Below, in pieces: positions 16,039 to 28,958 of a stretch of DNA of 64,000 nucleotides (position 1 is the stretch's first letter; each line of letters starts with the position of its first letter). Under the pieces are notes generated by a model. That model made no database searches and was not told the origin of the DNA. It was given only the letters and a program-made list of their open reading frames with translations. Source of the stretch: Bittarella massiliensis (ex Durand et al. 2017) (GTDB lineage Bacteria > Bacillota > Clostridia > Oscillospirales > Ruminococcaceae); contig NZ_LN908977.1 in NCBI RefSeq assembly GCF_001486165.1, positions 443,621 to 507,620 of the forward strand. The letters are read 5' to 3'. Both the position numbers and the translations under genes were made by a program.

Positions 16039-16905
16039 ATGATGACGCAAAATTGTTTGGAACTGCGCGGGGTCGGCAAGAGCTACGGCTCCTTTGCCCT
16101 GCGGGACGTAGATTTGAGCGTGCCCAAGGGCTGTATCATGGGCCTGGTGGGGCAAAACGGCGCGGGCAAGACCACCCTGCTCAAGTTGATTTTGAACTTG
16201 ATTGCCCGGGACAGCGGCGAAATTTCGGTGCTGGGGATGGACAATCGGAAAGAGGAGATGGCCATCAAACAGCGGCTGGGGGTGGTGATGGACGAGAGCG
16301 CCTTTCACGATTTCCTGACCCCGCAAAAGGTCTCCAACATCATGGCGGGCATCTACCCCAACTGGGACGAGGGGCAGTTTGCCAGCTACCTGCAGCGCTT
16401 CGGCCTGCGGCCGGGGGACCTCATCAAGAACTTTTCCCGGGGAATGAAGGCAAAGCTCTCCATCGCCGCGGCCCTGAGCCACGCGCCCCAGCTGCTGCTG
16501 CTCGACGAGCCCACCAGCGGCCTGGACCCGGTGGTGCGCGACGAGATACTGGACATCTTCGCCGAGTTCATCGGCGACGGGGAGCACTCGATCCTCATCT
16601 CCTCCCACATCACCAGCGATTTGGAGCGGGTGGCCGACTACATCGCCCTGCTGGATGGGGGCCAATTGATTTTTTGCGAGGAAAAGGACGCCCTTCTCTA
16701 CGGTTACAGCGTGCTCAAGGGCACCCGGGAACAGCTGGAGCGGCTGGACCGCAGCGAGCTGATCGGCCTGCGGGAGACCAGTTTTGGCTTTGACGCGCTG
16801 GTGGAGCGCAGCGAGGAGAACCGCCGCCGCTTTGAGGGGCTGGTCTTTGACCGCTGCACCCTGGAGGAAATGGTGCTCTACTTTATAAGGGGGAAGAAGA
16901 GATGA
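16039..16905 (+). CDS. ABC transporter ATPase (YtrB/BcrA-like)
   Basis: A 288-residue ATPase with Walker A GQNGAGKTT (about residue 38), a slightly diverged signature FSRGMKAKL, Walker B LLLLDEPTSGLD, and switch SSHI. The ~60-residue C-terminal extension is usual for exporters of the drug/lantibiotic-type ABC-2 class. It overlaps the permease by four bases. Likely role: an exporter induced through the adjacent GntR regulator; the substrate is unknown. Confidence 0.92.
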   Translation: MMTQNCLELRGVGKSYGSFALRDVDLSVPKGCIMGLVGQNGAGKTTLLKLILNLIARDSGEISVLGMDNRKEEMAIKQRLGVVMDESAFHDFLTPQKVSNIMAGIYPNWDEGQFASYLQRFGLRPGDLIKNFSRGMKAKLSIAAALSHAPQLLLLDEPTSGLDPVVRDEILDIFAEFIGDGEHSILISSHITSDLERVADYIALLDGGQLIFCEEKDALLYGYSVLKGTREQLERLDRSELIGLRETSFGFDALVERSEENRRRFEGLVFDRCTLEEMVLYFIRGKKR

Positions 16906-17531
16906 GGGGACTTTTGCTCAAGGATTTCTGCATCTTCGGCAAATCGGCCAAGTTTTACATCCTTTACCTGGTCGGGATGGCGGTGTTGGGACTGGGGATG
17001 AAGAACTCTTCCTTTATCGTGGGGATCGTGGTGATGATGCTCTCCATCCTCTGCATCAGCACCTTCTCCTACGACGACATGGCCCGCTGGCCGGCCTACG
17101 CCGCCGCGCTGCCGGTGAGCCGGAGCAAGGTGGTGCTCTCCAAGTATGTGCTGGGGGTGGGGATGCCCCTGCTGGGGGGCGTGGTCGCCTTCCTCATCAC
17201 CGTTGGATACTCCTTTATCCGCCCGGAAGACATGGCGAATAACGCCCTGACGGCGGTGCTGACCGCCTGCATTGGGGTGATCTTCAACCTGATTTTGCTG
17301 CCGCCCACCTTCAAGTGGGGGGCGGAGAAGAGCCGCATCATCCTCTATGCGGCCATGGCCGCCATCTTTGCCATCGCCCTGCTGGCGGGAAAGTTCGCCG
17401 CTCTCGAACAGCTTTCCCTGCCGCAGCTGCCGACGGGGCTCTGGGTGGGGCTGATCGCCGCGGTGATGGTGGGATCGACCCTGATTTCCTACGGCGTCTC
17501 CTGCCGGATCTACGCCAAAAAAGAGTTTTAG
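16902..17531 (+). CDS. ABC-2 type permease
   Basis: A 209-residue protein with about six membrane helices and the small cytoplasmic motif FSYDDMARWPAYAAALPVSR (about residues 47-66), typical of the ABC2_membrane_5 family that pairs with YtrB-like ATPases. It is the last gene of the GntR cassette, and a strong terminator follows 12 bases later. Confidence 0.9.
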   Translation: MRGLLLKDFCIFGKSAKFYILYLVGMAVLGLGMKNSSFIVGIVVMMLSILCISTFSYDDMARWPAYAAALPVSRSKVVLSKYVLGVGMPLLGGVVAFLITVGYSFIRPEDMANNALTAVLTACIGVIFNLILLPPTFKWGAEKSRIILYAAMAAIFAIALLAGKFAALEQLSLPQLPTGLWVGLIAAVMVGSTLISYGVSCRIYAKKEF

Positions 17532-17542
17532 AGGACCGAGCC

Positions 17543-17588
17543 AAAGGGCGCGCCCCTCCCCAAACAGGGGGAGGGGCGCGCCCTTTTT
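17543..17588 (+). terminator. Terminator of the GntR/ABC cassette
   Basis: A GGGCGCGCCCCTCCCC stem with its complement around an AAACA loop, then TTTTT. Confidence 0.92.
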
Positions 17589-17683
17589 CCCGTGGAGAAA
17601 GGGGAAAAAGCAAAAGGTCAGAAAAAGTCAAAAATATTTTTGAGGCGTTCACAATTTATACACAGCTATCGGGTATATTGTAT

Positions 17684-17710
17684 TTAGCACTCGAGAGAAT
17701 AGACTGCTAA
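17684..17710 (+). promoter_or_regulatory. CIRCE heat-shock operator of clpB
   Basis: TTAGCACTC-N9-GACTGCTAA, differing from the HrcA consensus at one base in the right arm (GAC for GAG). A TATATT -10 element lies at 17674-17679. The site is in the 5' leader just before the clpB ribosome site, so HrcA repression is predicted. Confidence 0.88.
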
Positions 17711-17740
17711 AAGTGTGAAGAGAATGGGAGGGTGGTTCCA

Positions 17741-20365
<2,625 letters not shown>

Positions 20366-20380
20366 TTTTCCGGCAGACAG

Positions 20381-20428
20381 AAAGGGGGTCCGGCAGCGGG
20401 TGCGAGAGCGCCGCTGCCGGGCCCCTTT
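20381..20428 (+). terminator. Terminator of clpB
   Basis: A GGGGGTCCGGCAGCGG stem and its near-complement around an 11-base loop, followed by a short TTT. Confidence 0.7.
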
Positions 20429-20446
20429 GCCGCAGCTGAAAAACGT

Positions 20447-20476
20447 TTGGAAAAAAGAGGGTGGCCGTGCTATACT
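20447..20476 (+). promoter_or_regulatory. Promoter of the flavin reductase gene
   Basis: TTGGAA, an 18-base spacer, and TATACT. Confidence 0.6.
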
Positions 20477-20551
20477 AAAACACAGAGAGACGTGAGGACA
20501 GGCGGCCCGCCCCGGGCGGGGCCGCCCACAGTGAGAAGGGAGAGCAGCCTG

Positions 20552-21178
20552 ATGAGAGTTTTGCTGGTCAACGGGAGTTCCAATAAAAACGGGTGCACCT
20601 TTACCGCCCTGTCGGAGGTGGCCGCCGCCCTGGAAGAGGAGCAGGTGGAGACCGAGATCTTGCAGTTGGGGGCCGACCCGGTGCGCGACTGCATCGGCTG
20701 CGGCGGTTGCCGGAAGATGGAGCGCCGCTGCGTCTTTGACAGCGACGTGGTCAACCGGCTCATCGAAAAGGCCGAGGGGGCCGACGGCTTTGTCTTTGGC
20801 ACCCCGGTCTACTACGCCCACCCCAGCGGGCGGATCCTCTCGGTGCTGGACCGGGCCTTTTACGCCGGCAGCGCCGCCTTCGCCTACAAGCCGGGGGCGG
20901 CCGTGGCCTCGGCCCGCCGGGCGGGGACCACCGCCTCGCTGGACGCGCTCAACAAGTATTTCACCATCGCCAAGATGCCGGTGGTCTCCTCCCAGTACTG
21001 GAACATGGTGCACGGCAACACCCCGGAGGAGGTCCGTCAGGACCTGGAGGGGCTGCAGATCATGCGCACCCTGGGCCGGAACATGGCCTGGCTGCTGCGC
21101 TGCATCGAGGCGGGGAAGGCCGCAGGCGTCAACCCGCCGGCTCCCGAAGCGCCGCTGCGCACCAACTTCATCCGCTAG
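20552..21178 (+). CDS. NADPH-dependent FMN reductase / iron-sulfur flavoprotein-like
   Basis: A 208-residue flavodoxin-fold protein. It has the FMN phosphate loop VNGSSNKNGCTFTAL (about 6-20), the Cys motif CIGCGGCRKMERRC (about 48-61) seen in Fe-S flavoproteins, and the GTPVYYAHPSG loop (about 87-97). It may reduce quinones, azo dyes or metals using reduced flavin. The CxxCxxC...C set could hold a [4Fe-4S] cluster or be a simplified remnant of one. It is a single-gene unit with its own promoter and terminator. Confidence 0.88.
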   Translation: MRVLLVNGSSNKNGCTFTALSEVAAALEEEQVETEILQLGADPVRDCIGCGGCRKMERRCVFDSDVVNRLIEKAEGADGFVFGTPVYYAHPSGRILSVLDRAFYAGSAAFAYKPGAAVASARRAGTTASLDALNKYFTIAKMPVVSSQYWNMVHGNTPEEVRQDLEGLQIMRTLGRNMAWLLRCIEAGKAAGVNPPAPEAPLRTNFIR

Positions 21179-21192
21179 GTACTAAACTGGCG

Positions 21193-21228
21193 AGAAGGCA
21201 CACCCGAGAGGGTGTGCCTTCTTTTTTG
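21193..21228. terminator. Terminator between flavin reductase and MFS genes
   Basis: An 11-bp stem (GAAGGCACACC/GGTGTGCCTTC) with a T-run on the + strand and a short A-tract on the other side. It can serve both convergent genes. Confidence 0.8.
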
Positions 21229-21241
21229 TGCACAGGGCGGC

Positions 21242-22480
21242 CTAGGCGTCGGCAAAGATGCGGCGGGAGAGGAGGGAGAGCCCGGCGGAGAGGATGGCCG
21301 CCGCCAGGAGGATGACCCCGCCCCCAGCGGGGAACTGCTCGAAGAGGGCGCCGTAGATGGCCTGCCCCAAGGGCTGGGCGCACATGGAGAGGGCGATCAT
21401 CAGGGCGATGACCTTGCCCACCAGCTGGGGCGGGGTCTCCAGTTGAACGGCGGCCATCATCTGCACGCTGAAGACGGTGGCCAGGGCCATGATGAAGAAG
21501 CTGAAGGCGGTGATGAGCCAGAAGCCGACGGTGGGGGAGAGGCCCAGCAACAGGGGGAGGGCCAGCCCTCCGGCAAAGGCGCTGCAGAGGAGGAGCAGCC
21601 GGGGGGAGTGGCGCAGGGTGAGGCGGTTGCCCGCCGCGGCGACAAAGAGGCCGCCGCAGAGCCCGCCCAGGGCCCCGATGCCCTGAAAGAGCCCCAGCAT
21701 CCGGTCGCTCATCCCCAGGGTGTCCACCACGACCACCGGCAGGCCCACCGTCATCACCGAGGTCATCACCAGGTTGATGGCGGCCACCAGCAGGATGACC
21801 TTGGCCAGAAGGGGCTTTTCCCGGCGGATGTAGCGGCTGCTGTCGCGCAGGTCGGCGCGGACGATCGACAGGACCCCCGGTCCCTTCTCCCGTGGGGTGA
21901 AGGGGATGCGGATAAAGAGCTCCATCACCGCCGAGGCAAAGAAACAGGCGGCGCTGATCGCCAGGATGGGGAAGATGCCGAAGGCGCCGAAGAGCATCCC
22001 CCCCACGATGGGGCCCAGCAGTCCCGAGAGGGAGGAGATCTGGTTGATGACCGCCCCGCCCCGCAGGACCTGCTCCCCCTCCACCAGGGCGGGGATGCTG
22101 GCCTGCACGGCCGGCTGGTAGGTGCCGCTGATGCCGTAGAGGAGCATCAGCGCCACCAGGATGAGGGGGACCAGGGGCAGCCGTCCCAGCCCCAGGTAGA
22201 CCGAGAGGACCAGCAGGGCGGTGAAGAAGTCCAGCGCCACCATGATGTTGCGCTTGTTGACCCGGTCGGCCAGCACCCCGCCGAGAAAGGAGAGGACGAT
22301 CATCGGCAGGAAGGAGCAGGCGCTCACCAGCCCGAAGAGGGCCGCCGAACCGGTTTGGCGCAGCAGGTAGAGGGGGAGGGCGAAGCGGAGGATGGCGTTG
22401 CCGAAGAGGGAGATGATCTGGCCGATCGCCACCAGGGTGAAGTCGCGGCGGAAGAGTTTGGGGGGAGATGTTGTTTTCAT
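21242..22480 (-). CDS. MFS drug efflux transporter
   Basis: A 412-residue, 12-helix major facilitator of the MFS_3 (MefA/enterobactin exporter-like) type. The signature loop between helices 2 and 3 reads GGVLADRVNKR (about residue 68). AAGGAGG precedes the ATG. An operator-like palindrome 35 bases upstream is shared with the adjacent TetR gene, so induction by a toxic substrate that releases TetR is likely. The substrate is unknown. Confidence 0.92.
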   Translation of the reverse strand: MKTTSPPKLFRRDFTLVAIGQIISLFGNAILRFALPLYLLRQTGSAALFGLVSACSFLPMIVLSFLGGVLADRVNKRNIMVALDFFTALLVLSVYLGLGRLPLVPLILVALMLLYGISGTYQPAVQASIPALVEGEQVLRGGAVINQISSLSGLLGPIVGGMLFGAFGIFPILAISAACFFASAVMELFIRIPFTPREKGPGVLSIVRADLRDSSRYIRREKPLLAKVILLVAAINLVMTSVMTVGLPVVVVDTLGMSDRMLGLFQGIGALGGLCGGLFVAAAGNRLTLRHSPRLLLLCSAFAGGLALPLLLGLSPTVGFWLITAFSFFIMALATVFSVQMMAAVQLETPPQLVGKVIALMIALSMCAQPLGQAIYGALFEQFPAGGGVILLAAAILSAGLSLLSRRIFADA

Positions 22481-22514
22481 CGGTGCCTCCTTGTCAGCAG
22501 AAAGACAGTTTTTA

Positions 22515-22535
22515 ATACCAACCGACGGTATGTAT
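22515..22535 (-). promoter_or_regulatory. TetR operator in front of the MFS pump
   Basis: Contains CCGACGGTATGTA (22522-22534), the exact reverse complement of the site before the TetR gene, set in a partial palindrome (ATACC...GGTAT). Confidence 0.8.
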
Positions 22536-22663
22536 TTTGCGAAAAAAATTTGCTCCGCACAGGAGCAGTTGTTGCGGCAGCCGCGGCCACTGGGGGAGAG
22601 CCGCCGCCCTCCTTCGGGCGGAAGGGAGCGGCAGTCGGAGGATCCGCAGAGGGGAAGCCCCCT

Positions 22664-23341
22664 TTAATAGGGCTCTCTTACGCTGTCTTTGGGGCCGTGG
22701 AAGAGGGTGGTGAGGGCCACATAGTCCTCCTCCAGCTCCCGGTCGATGATGTCCAGCCCTGCACTCCGGAGCATCCGCGCCAGCAGCTGGACCCGCGCCC
22801 GCAGCCGCTCGGGCTCGTCCGGGCGGACAAAGGGGTTGGCCCAGACATTGAGCAGCACCGCAAAGACCTCGGCCAGCTCCCGGGGCTGGACGGCGTCGGG
22901 CAGGGAGCCGTCGCGCAGCCCCTCTTCAATGGCCGGCTGGATGAAGTGGGGGGCCACCAGGGAGAACACCTCGTCCAGTTGAGTGATGACAAAGCGGGGG
23001 TCGCGCACCGTCTCCAGCATCATGGCCGCCACCGCCTCGTCGCCGGGGTTGTGGCAGGCAGCCGCCAGCATGGCCCGCAATTTTTCCCGGCCGCTGCGTG
23101 TCGGGTCGTCGCGGATGGCGGTGAAGAGGGCCAGATTGGCCTCCCCAATTCGCTGGCAGACCGCGTCAAAAATCTCTTCCTTAGAGCGAAAGTGGTGGTA
23201 GATGGCCCCTTTGGAGAGCCCTCCCAGCTGGTCGATGATGTCCTGGATGGAGGTGTTTTCATACCCCTTTTGGGTGAACAGCCGCTGGGCGGCGTCCAAA
23301 ATTTTTTTGACTGTCTCCTCCGGGTGCTTGTTTCTGGCCAT
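22664..23341 (-). CDS. TetR-family regulator of the MFS pump
   Basis: A 225-residue protein with an N-terminal TetR DNA-binding domain (about 10-58: ILDAAQRLFTQKGYENTSIQDI, then GLSKGAIYHHFRSKEE) and an all-helical ligand domain. It is upstream of, and on the same strand as, the MFS gene, with identical operator half-sites before both. The start at 23341 places GAGGTG six bases upstream and yields a standard TetR N-terminus. Confidence 0.93.
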   Translation of the reverse strand: MARNKHPEETVKKILDAAQRLFTQKGYENTSIQDIIDQLGGLSKGAIYHHFRSKEEIFDAVCQRIGEANLALFTAIRDDPTRSGREKLRAMLAAACHNPGDEAVAAMMLETVRDPRFVITQLDEVFSLVAPHFIQPAIEEGLRDGSLPDAVQPRELAEVFAVLLNVWANPFVRPDEPERLRARVQLLARMLRSAGLDIIDRELEEDYVALTTLFHGPKDSVREPY

Positions 23342-23356
23342 CTCGTTCACCTCACA

Positions 23357-23374
23357 TACATACCGTCGGTATCT
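23357..23374 (-). promoter_or_regulatory. TetR autoregulatory operator
   Basis: ATACCG-T-CGGTAT palindrome (23360-23372 with flanks), beginning about 16 bases before the TetR start codon and sharing 13 bases with the site at 22522-22534. Confidence 0.82.
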
Positions 23375-23603
23375 ATTGTACGGCAGACAGGGGTCCCCGT
23401 CAAGGGGGAGGAAGTGGTTTTTTCCTTTTTTCTGCCTCTGTGGGCCCCTGTCGGGAGGGGACACCCCGTCGCCGTCCCGGTTTGGCCGCCTTGGCGCAGT
23501 GGGGGGGGACGAGCATATTCCCCGCCCAGGGCTGCATAGAGTGGAGAGAAGGGACAAGTCCCGTCCCCAAAAATGCAGGAATGTTCACAGGGAGGAATGC
23601 GAC

Positions 23604-26264
23604 ATGACTTCTATGGCGCCATCGCTCTACTACCGCCGGGGGCTCAACCCGATCCAGGTGGAGCAGGCCCGCCAGCGACACGGCTCCAACGCCCTCACCC
23701 AGGGGGAGCGCAGCGGGTTTTTCAAGCAATTCCTGGCCAGCTTCGGCGACCCCATCATCAAGGTGCTGCTCTGCGCGCTGGCCATCAACATCGTCTTTTT
23801 GTTCCGCGACTTCGACTGGTTCGAGACGGTGGGGATCGCGGTGGCCATCTTTTTGGCCACCTTTGTCTCCACCCTCAGCGAGTACGGCAGCGAATCGGCC
23901 TTCATCAAGCTGCAGCAGGACGCCGCCAGCATCCAGTGCCGGGTCCGCCGGGCGGGGATGGCCGCCTCGGTCCCCATCGACGAGGTGGTGGTGGGGGACG
24001 TGGTGCTGCTGCAGGCAGGGGAGCGGGTGCCCGCCGACGGGGTGATGGTGGAGGGCAGTCTCCACCTGGACCAGTCCGCCCTCAACGGCGAAAGCGCCGA
24101 GGTGGAGAAAAAGCCCGCCGCCGGAGAGGCGGGAAAGGCCGACCTGGCCGCCCCCAACTGGCTCTTTCGGGGGAGCGTGGTCTGCTCGGGCGAGGGGGCC
24201 ATGGAGGTGCTGGCCGTGGGGGACAAGACCTTCTACGGCGGCATGGCCCGGGAGATGCAGGAGGAGACCCGGGAGAGCCCCCTGCGGCTGCGGCTGGGGG
24301 GGCTGGCCAAGATCCTCTCCCGGCTGGGCTACTGCGCCGCCGCTCTGGTGGCCGTGGCCGACCTCTTCAACGCCTTCTTCCTCTCCAACCACTTTGACCC
24401 GGCAGCCATCTCAGCCCTTTTCGCCCAGCCCTCGCTGGTGCTCGAACACATTCTGCACGCCGTGACCCTGGCCATCACCGTGGTGGTGGTGGCGGTGCCG
24501 GAAGGGCTGCCCATGATGATCACAGTGGTCCTCTCCTCCAACATGCGGCGGATGCTCAAAGACCACGTGCTGGTGCGCAAGCTGGTGGGGATCGAGACCT
24601 CCGGCAGCCTGAACATCCTCTTCACCGACAAGACCGGCACCCTCACCCGGGGCCGGTTGGAGGTGACCCACTTCCTGGCCGGGGACGGCAGGGAGTACAA
24701 GACCGCCGCCACCCTGCGGAGCCAAAAGGGGCTCTGGCGGCAGGTGGAGGACTGCTGCCGCTACAACAACCAGGCGGTCATCAGCCCCCAGGGCCCGTTG
24801 GGGGGCAACGCCACCGACCGGGCGCTGCTGGCCTTTGCCCTGCCCCAGAGCACCAAGGGCGAGGTGCAGGTGGCCCGGCGGGTGCCCTTTGACTCGGCCA
24901 ACAAATACGCCGCCGTGACGTTGGAGGACGGGCGCACCTTCGTCAAGGGCGCGCCGGAAAAACTGTTGGAGAGTTGCACCAAGTACGTGGACGGGGAGGG
25001 GCGGGCCCGGCCCCTGGACTCCCTCAAGCTGCTCAAATTGCGCTGGAAGGAGCTGACCGCCCAGGCGGTGCGGGTGCTGGTGCTCTGCCAGAGCGCCGTC
25101 CCGGTGGGGGAGGGCGGCGGCCGCTTTTCCGACCTGACCCTCATCGGGCTGGTGGGCATCCGCGACGAGGTGCGCCCCCAGGCCAAGCAGGCGGTGCGCC
25201 AGGCCCAGGCGGCGGGGGTGCAGGTGGTGATGATCACCGGCGACAACCGGGACACCGCCGCCGCCATCGCCCGGGACGTGGGCCTTCTGCGGGAGGCCGC
25301 CCCCGGCGCCATCCTCGAGAGCGGGGAGCTGGCCGCCATGAGCGACAGCCAGCTCAAAGATGCCCTGCCCGGCATCCGGGTGGTGGCCCGGGCCCTGCCC
25401 CAGGACAAGAGCCGCCTGGTCAAGGCCGCCCAGGAGTTGGGGCTGGTGGCGGGGATGACCGGCGACGGCATCAACGACGCCCCGGCCCTGAAAAAGGCCG
25501 ATGTGGGCTTTGCCATGGGCAGCGGCACCGAGGTGGCAAAAGAGGCCGGCGACATCGTGATTTTGGACGACAACTTCCAGTCCATCACCCGGGCCATCCT
25601 CTACGGGCGCACCATCTTCAAGTCCATCCGCAAATTCATCGTCTTTCAGCTGACCATGAACCTCTGCGCCGTGGGGGTCTCGGTCATCGGCCCCTTTATC
25701 GGCATCGACACCCCGGTGACGGTGATGCAGATGCTCTGGATCAACATCATCATGGACACCCTGGCCGGGCTGGCCTTCGCCGGCGAACCCCCGCTGGAGG
25801 AGTACATGGAAGAGTCCCCCAAGCGGCGGGACGAACCGGTGCTCACCCGCTCCATGGTCCACCAGATCGTCTGTATGGGGGTATTCACCGTGGGCCTCTG
25901 CGTGGCCTTTTTGAAGGTGGATCTCTTCAAACACCTCTTCCGCATTGAACTGGGAGAGCAGTACTTCATGACCGCTTTCTTCGCCCTCTTCATCTTCACC
26001 GGCATCCTCAACAGCTTCAACGCCCGCACCCCGCGGGTCAACCTGTTTGCCAACCTGGGGGGCAACCGGGCCTTTGTGTTCATCATGGCGGCGGTGGCGG
26101 GGGTACAGCTGCTGCTCATCTACTTTGGCGGCAGCCTCTTCCGGGTGGCAGGGCTCACCCTGCGGGAGCTGGTGACGGTGCTCCTCATCTCCACCCTGGT
26201 GCTTCCGGTGGACCTGCTGCGCAAGGCGGCCCTGCGCAGAAAGGGGATCACTCCCGACATTTAA
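23604..26264 (+). CDS. Calcium-type P-type ATPase
   Basis: An 886-residue P2-type ATPase with TGES-equivalent NGES in the actuator domain, PEGLP in helix 4 (about 299), DKTGTLT phosphorylation motif (Asp342), KGAPE in the nucleotide domain, and TGDGIND (about 618), plus the C-terminal cation ATPase helices. The layout matches bacterial PMCA-like Ca2+ exporters; other divalent ions cannot be excluded. The start at 23604 follows GGGAGG; the frame is open long before it but without family similarity. Confidence 0.93.
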   Translation: MTSMAPSLYYRRGLNPIQVEQARQRHGSNALTQGERSGFFKQFLASFGDPIIKVLLCALAINIVFLFRDFDWFETVGIAVAIFLATFVSTLSEYGSESAFIKLQQDAASIQCRVRRAGMAASVPIDEVVVGDVVLLQAGERVPADGVMVEGSLHLDQSALNGESAEVEKKPAAGEAGKADLAAPNWLFRGSVVCSGEGAMEVLAVGDKTFYGGMAREMQEETRESPLRLRLGGLAKILSRLGYCAAALVAVADLFNAFFLSNHFDPAAISALFAQPSLVLEHILHAVTLAITVVVVAVPEGLPMMITVVLSSNMRRMLKDHVLVRKLVGIETSGSLNILFTDKTGTLTRGRLEVTHFLAGDGREYKTAATLRSQKGLWRQVEDCCRYNNQAVISPQGPLGGNATDRALLAFALPQSTKGEVQVARRVPFDSANKYAAVTLEDGRTFVKGAPEKLLESCTKYVDGEGRARPLDSLKLLKLRWKELTAQAVRVLVLCQSAVPVGEGGGRFSDLTLIGLVGIRDEVRPQAKQAVRQAQAAGVQVVMITGDNRDTAAAIARDVGLLREAAPGAILESGELAAMSDSQLKDALPGIRVVARALPQDKSRLVKAAQELGLVAGMTGDGINDAPALKKADVGFAMGSGTEVAKEAGDIVILDDNFQSITRAILYGRTIFKSIRKFIVFQLTMNLCAVGVSVIGPFIGIDTPVTVMQMLWINIIMDTLAGLAFAGEPPLEEYMEESPKRRDEPVLTRSMVHQIVCMGVFTVGLCVAFLKVDLFKHLFRIELGEQYFMTAFFALFIFTGILNSFNARTPRVNLFANLGGNRAFVFIMAAVAGVQLLLIYFGGSLFRVAGLTLRELVTVLLISTLVLPVDLLRKAALRRKGITPDI

Positions 26265-26605
26265 AGCAGTCAAAAAACAGCCTTTTTTAAGTCGATACTC
26301 TCTGCGGAGGGCGGCGCGCCGCGGAATGGGCGAAGGCAAAATCGCACCCTGTCGCAGAAATCGGCTTTAAAACAGTCTCGCGGGAGAATTTTTTTCTCTC
26401 GCGAGGCTGTTTTTTGTGGCGAAAAGGCAATTTGATGTGCTCGGCAGGTGTGGAGAGAGGTTCACCCCCCCAAACAGAAAAGCGGGCGGATACTTTTTTA
26501 AGAGCAAATTTGGCCTAAAAATGTACATGGAGGGAAAAAGTGGGCCTTTAAATTTGTATAAAATGTAAATTCTTTTGACTTTAACTGATTTTCCGGAAAT
26601 ACCCC
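26265..26605. other. Gene-free spacer before groESL
   Basis: No credible gene. It contains the ATPase terminator and then an AT-rich stretch that leads into the groE promoter. Confidence 0.5.
26369..26415 (+). terminator. Terminator downstream of the Ca2+-ATPase
   Basis: AAAACAG-T-CTCGCG pairs with CGCGAG-GCTGTTTT; six T follow. It lies 105 bases after the stop codon. Confidence 0.8.
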
Positions 26606-26633
26606 TTGATTTTTGTGGGAAAGTGATTACAAT
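26606..26633 (+). promoter_or_regulatory. groESL promoter
   Basis: TTGATT, a 16-base spacer, and TACAAT, placed 5 bases before the CIRCE element. Confidence 0.85.
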
Positions 26634-26638
26634 GATAT

Positions 26639-26665
26639 TTAGCACTCAGGTATATAGACTGCCAA
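26639..26665 (+). promoter_or_regulatory. CIRCE heat-shock operator of groESL
   Basis: TTAGCACTC-N9-GACTGCCAA. The left arm is perfect and the right arm shows the same GAC variant as the clpB site, plus one more change. Confidence 0.88.
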
Positions 26666-26703
26666 ACCAATTATACCAAACTATAATATAGGAGGAATTC
26701 AGT

Positions 26704-26988
26704 ATGACCATCAAACCCTTGGCTGACCGCGTTCTGATTAAACTGCTCGAGGCGGAAGAGAAGACCGCCAGCGGCATCATTCTCCCCGACGCCGCGAAAG
26801 AGAAACCCCAGGTGGCCGAAGTGGTGGCCGTGGGCCCCGGCGGCATGGTGGACGGCAACGAGGTCGTCATGACCCTGAAGGTGGGCGACAAGGTGATCGC
26901 CAGCAAATACGCCGGCACCGAGGTCAAGGTGGAAGGCGAGGAATTCACCCTGCTGCGGCAAAGCGACATCCTGGCCATCGTCGAGTAA
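26704..26988 (+). CDS. groES: GroES co-chaperonin
   Basis: A 94-residue, full-length Cpn10 starting [12 protein letters not shown], with a mobile loop (about residues 17-34, ending in the GIILPD stretch) that contacts GroEL and a beta-barrel ending in DILAIVE. AGGAGG lies before the ATG. It is the first gene of the HrcA/CIRCE-controlled groESL operon, 67 bases before groEL. Confidence 0.98.
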   Translation: MTIKPLADRVLIKLLEAEEKTASGIILPDAAKEKPQVAEVVAVGPGGMVDGNEVVMTLKVGDKVIASKYAGTEVKVEGEEFTLLRQSDILAIVE

Positions 26989-27049
26989 GACCGGCCCAGA
27001 CCGCCCGCAGATAACCGCTTACACATCACTACAACTGATAAAGGAGTAA

Positions 27050-28684
<1,635 letters not shown>

Positions 28685-28730
28685 GCATCCGCGCGAAAAA
28701 CTCCTTCTGAAAAACAGCACATCACATGTC

Positions 28731-28772
28731 AAAGAGCCCCTGCCCGGGAGACCGGGCAGGGGCTCTTTTTTG
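28731..28772 (+). terminator. groESL terminator
   Basis: AAAGAGCCCCTGCCCGG with its exact complement around a GAGA loop, ending in six T. Confidence 0.93.
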
Positions 28773-28958
28773 CGTGCGGGGGGACGGCCGATCCCTCCTT
28801 CGCACTTTTGGTTAGGGCTCTTTTTCGTGCACAGGGGGATGGTCGACCGGCGGCCTTTTCTCCGTGTTTCCAGCCGCTCTGCGTGCAGAGGGCGGCCAGC
28901 GGGCAACCGCTGTCTCCGCGTTTTTTGTTACGACCCGTTTTGTGCGCGGAAGGCGCGG
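28771..28958. repeat. Degenerate ~55-bp direct repeats
   Basis: About three and a half imperfect copies start near 28773, 28826, 28882 and 28941. Each begins with (T)GYGTGC plus a G-rich run and GGYC. The first three continue into CTCCGYGTTT-like and GRCTC-like segments. The units are not a multiple of three throughout and no start codon context is seen, so I treat them as non-coding. Confidence 0.45.
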
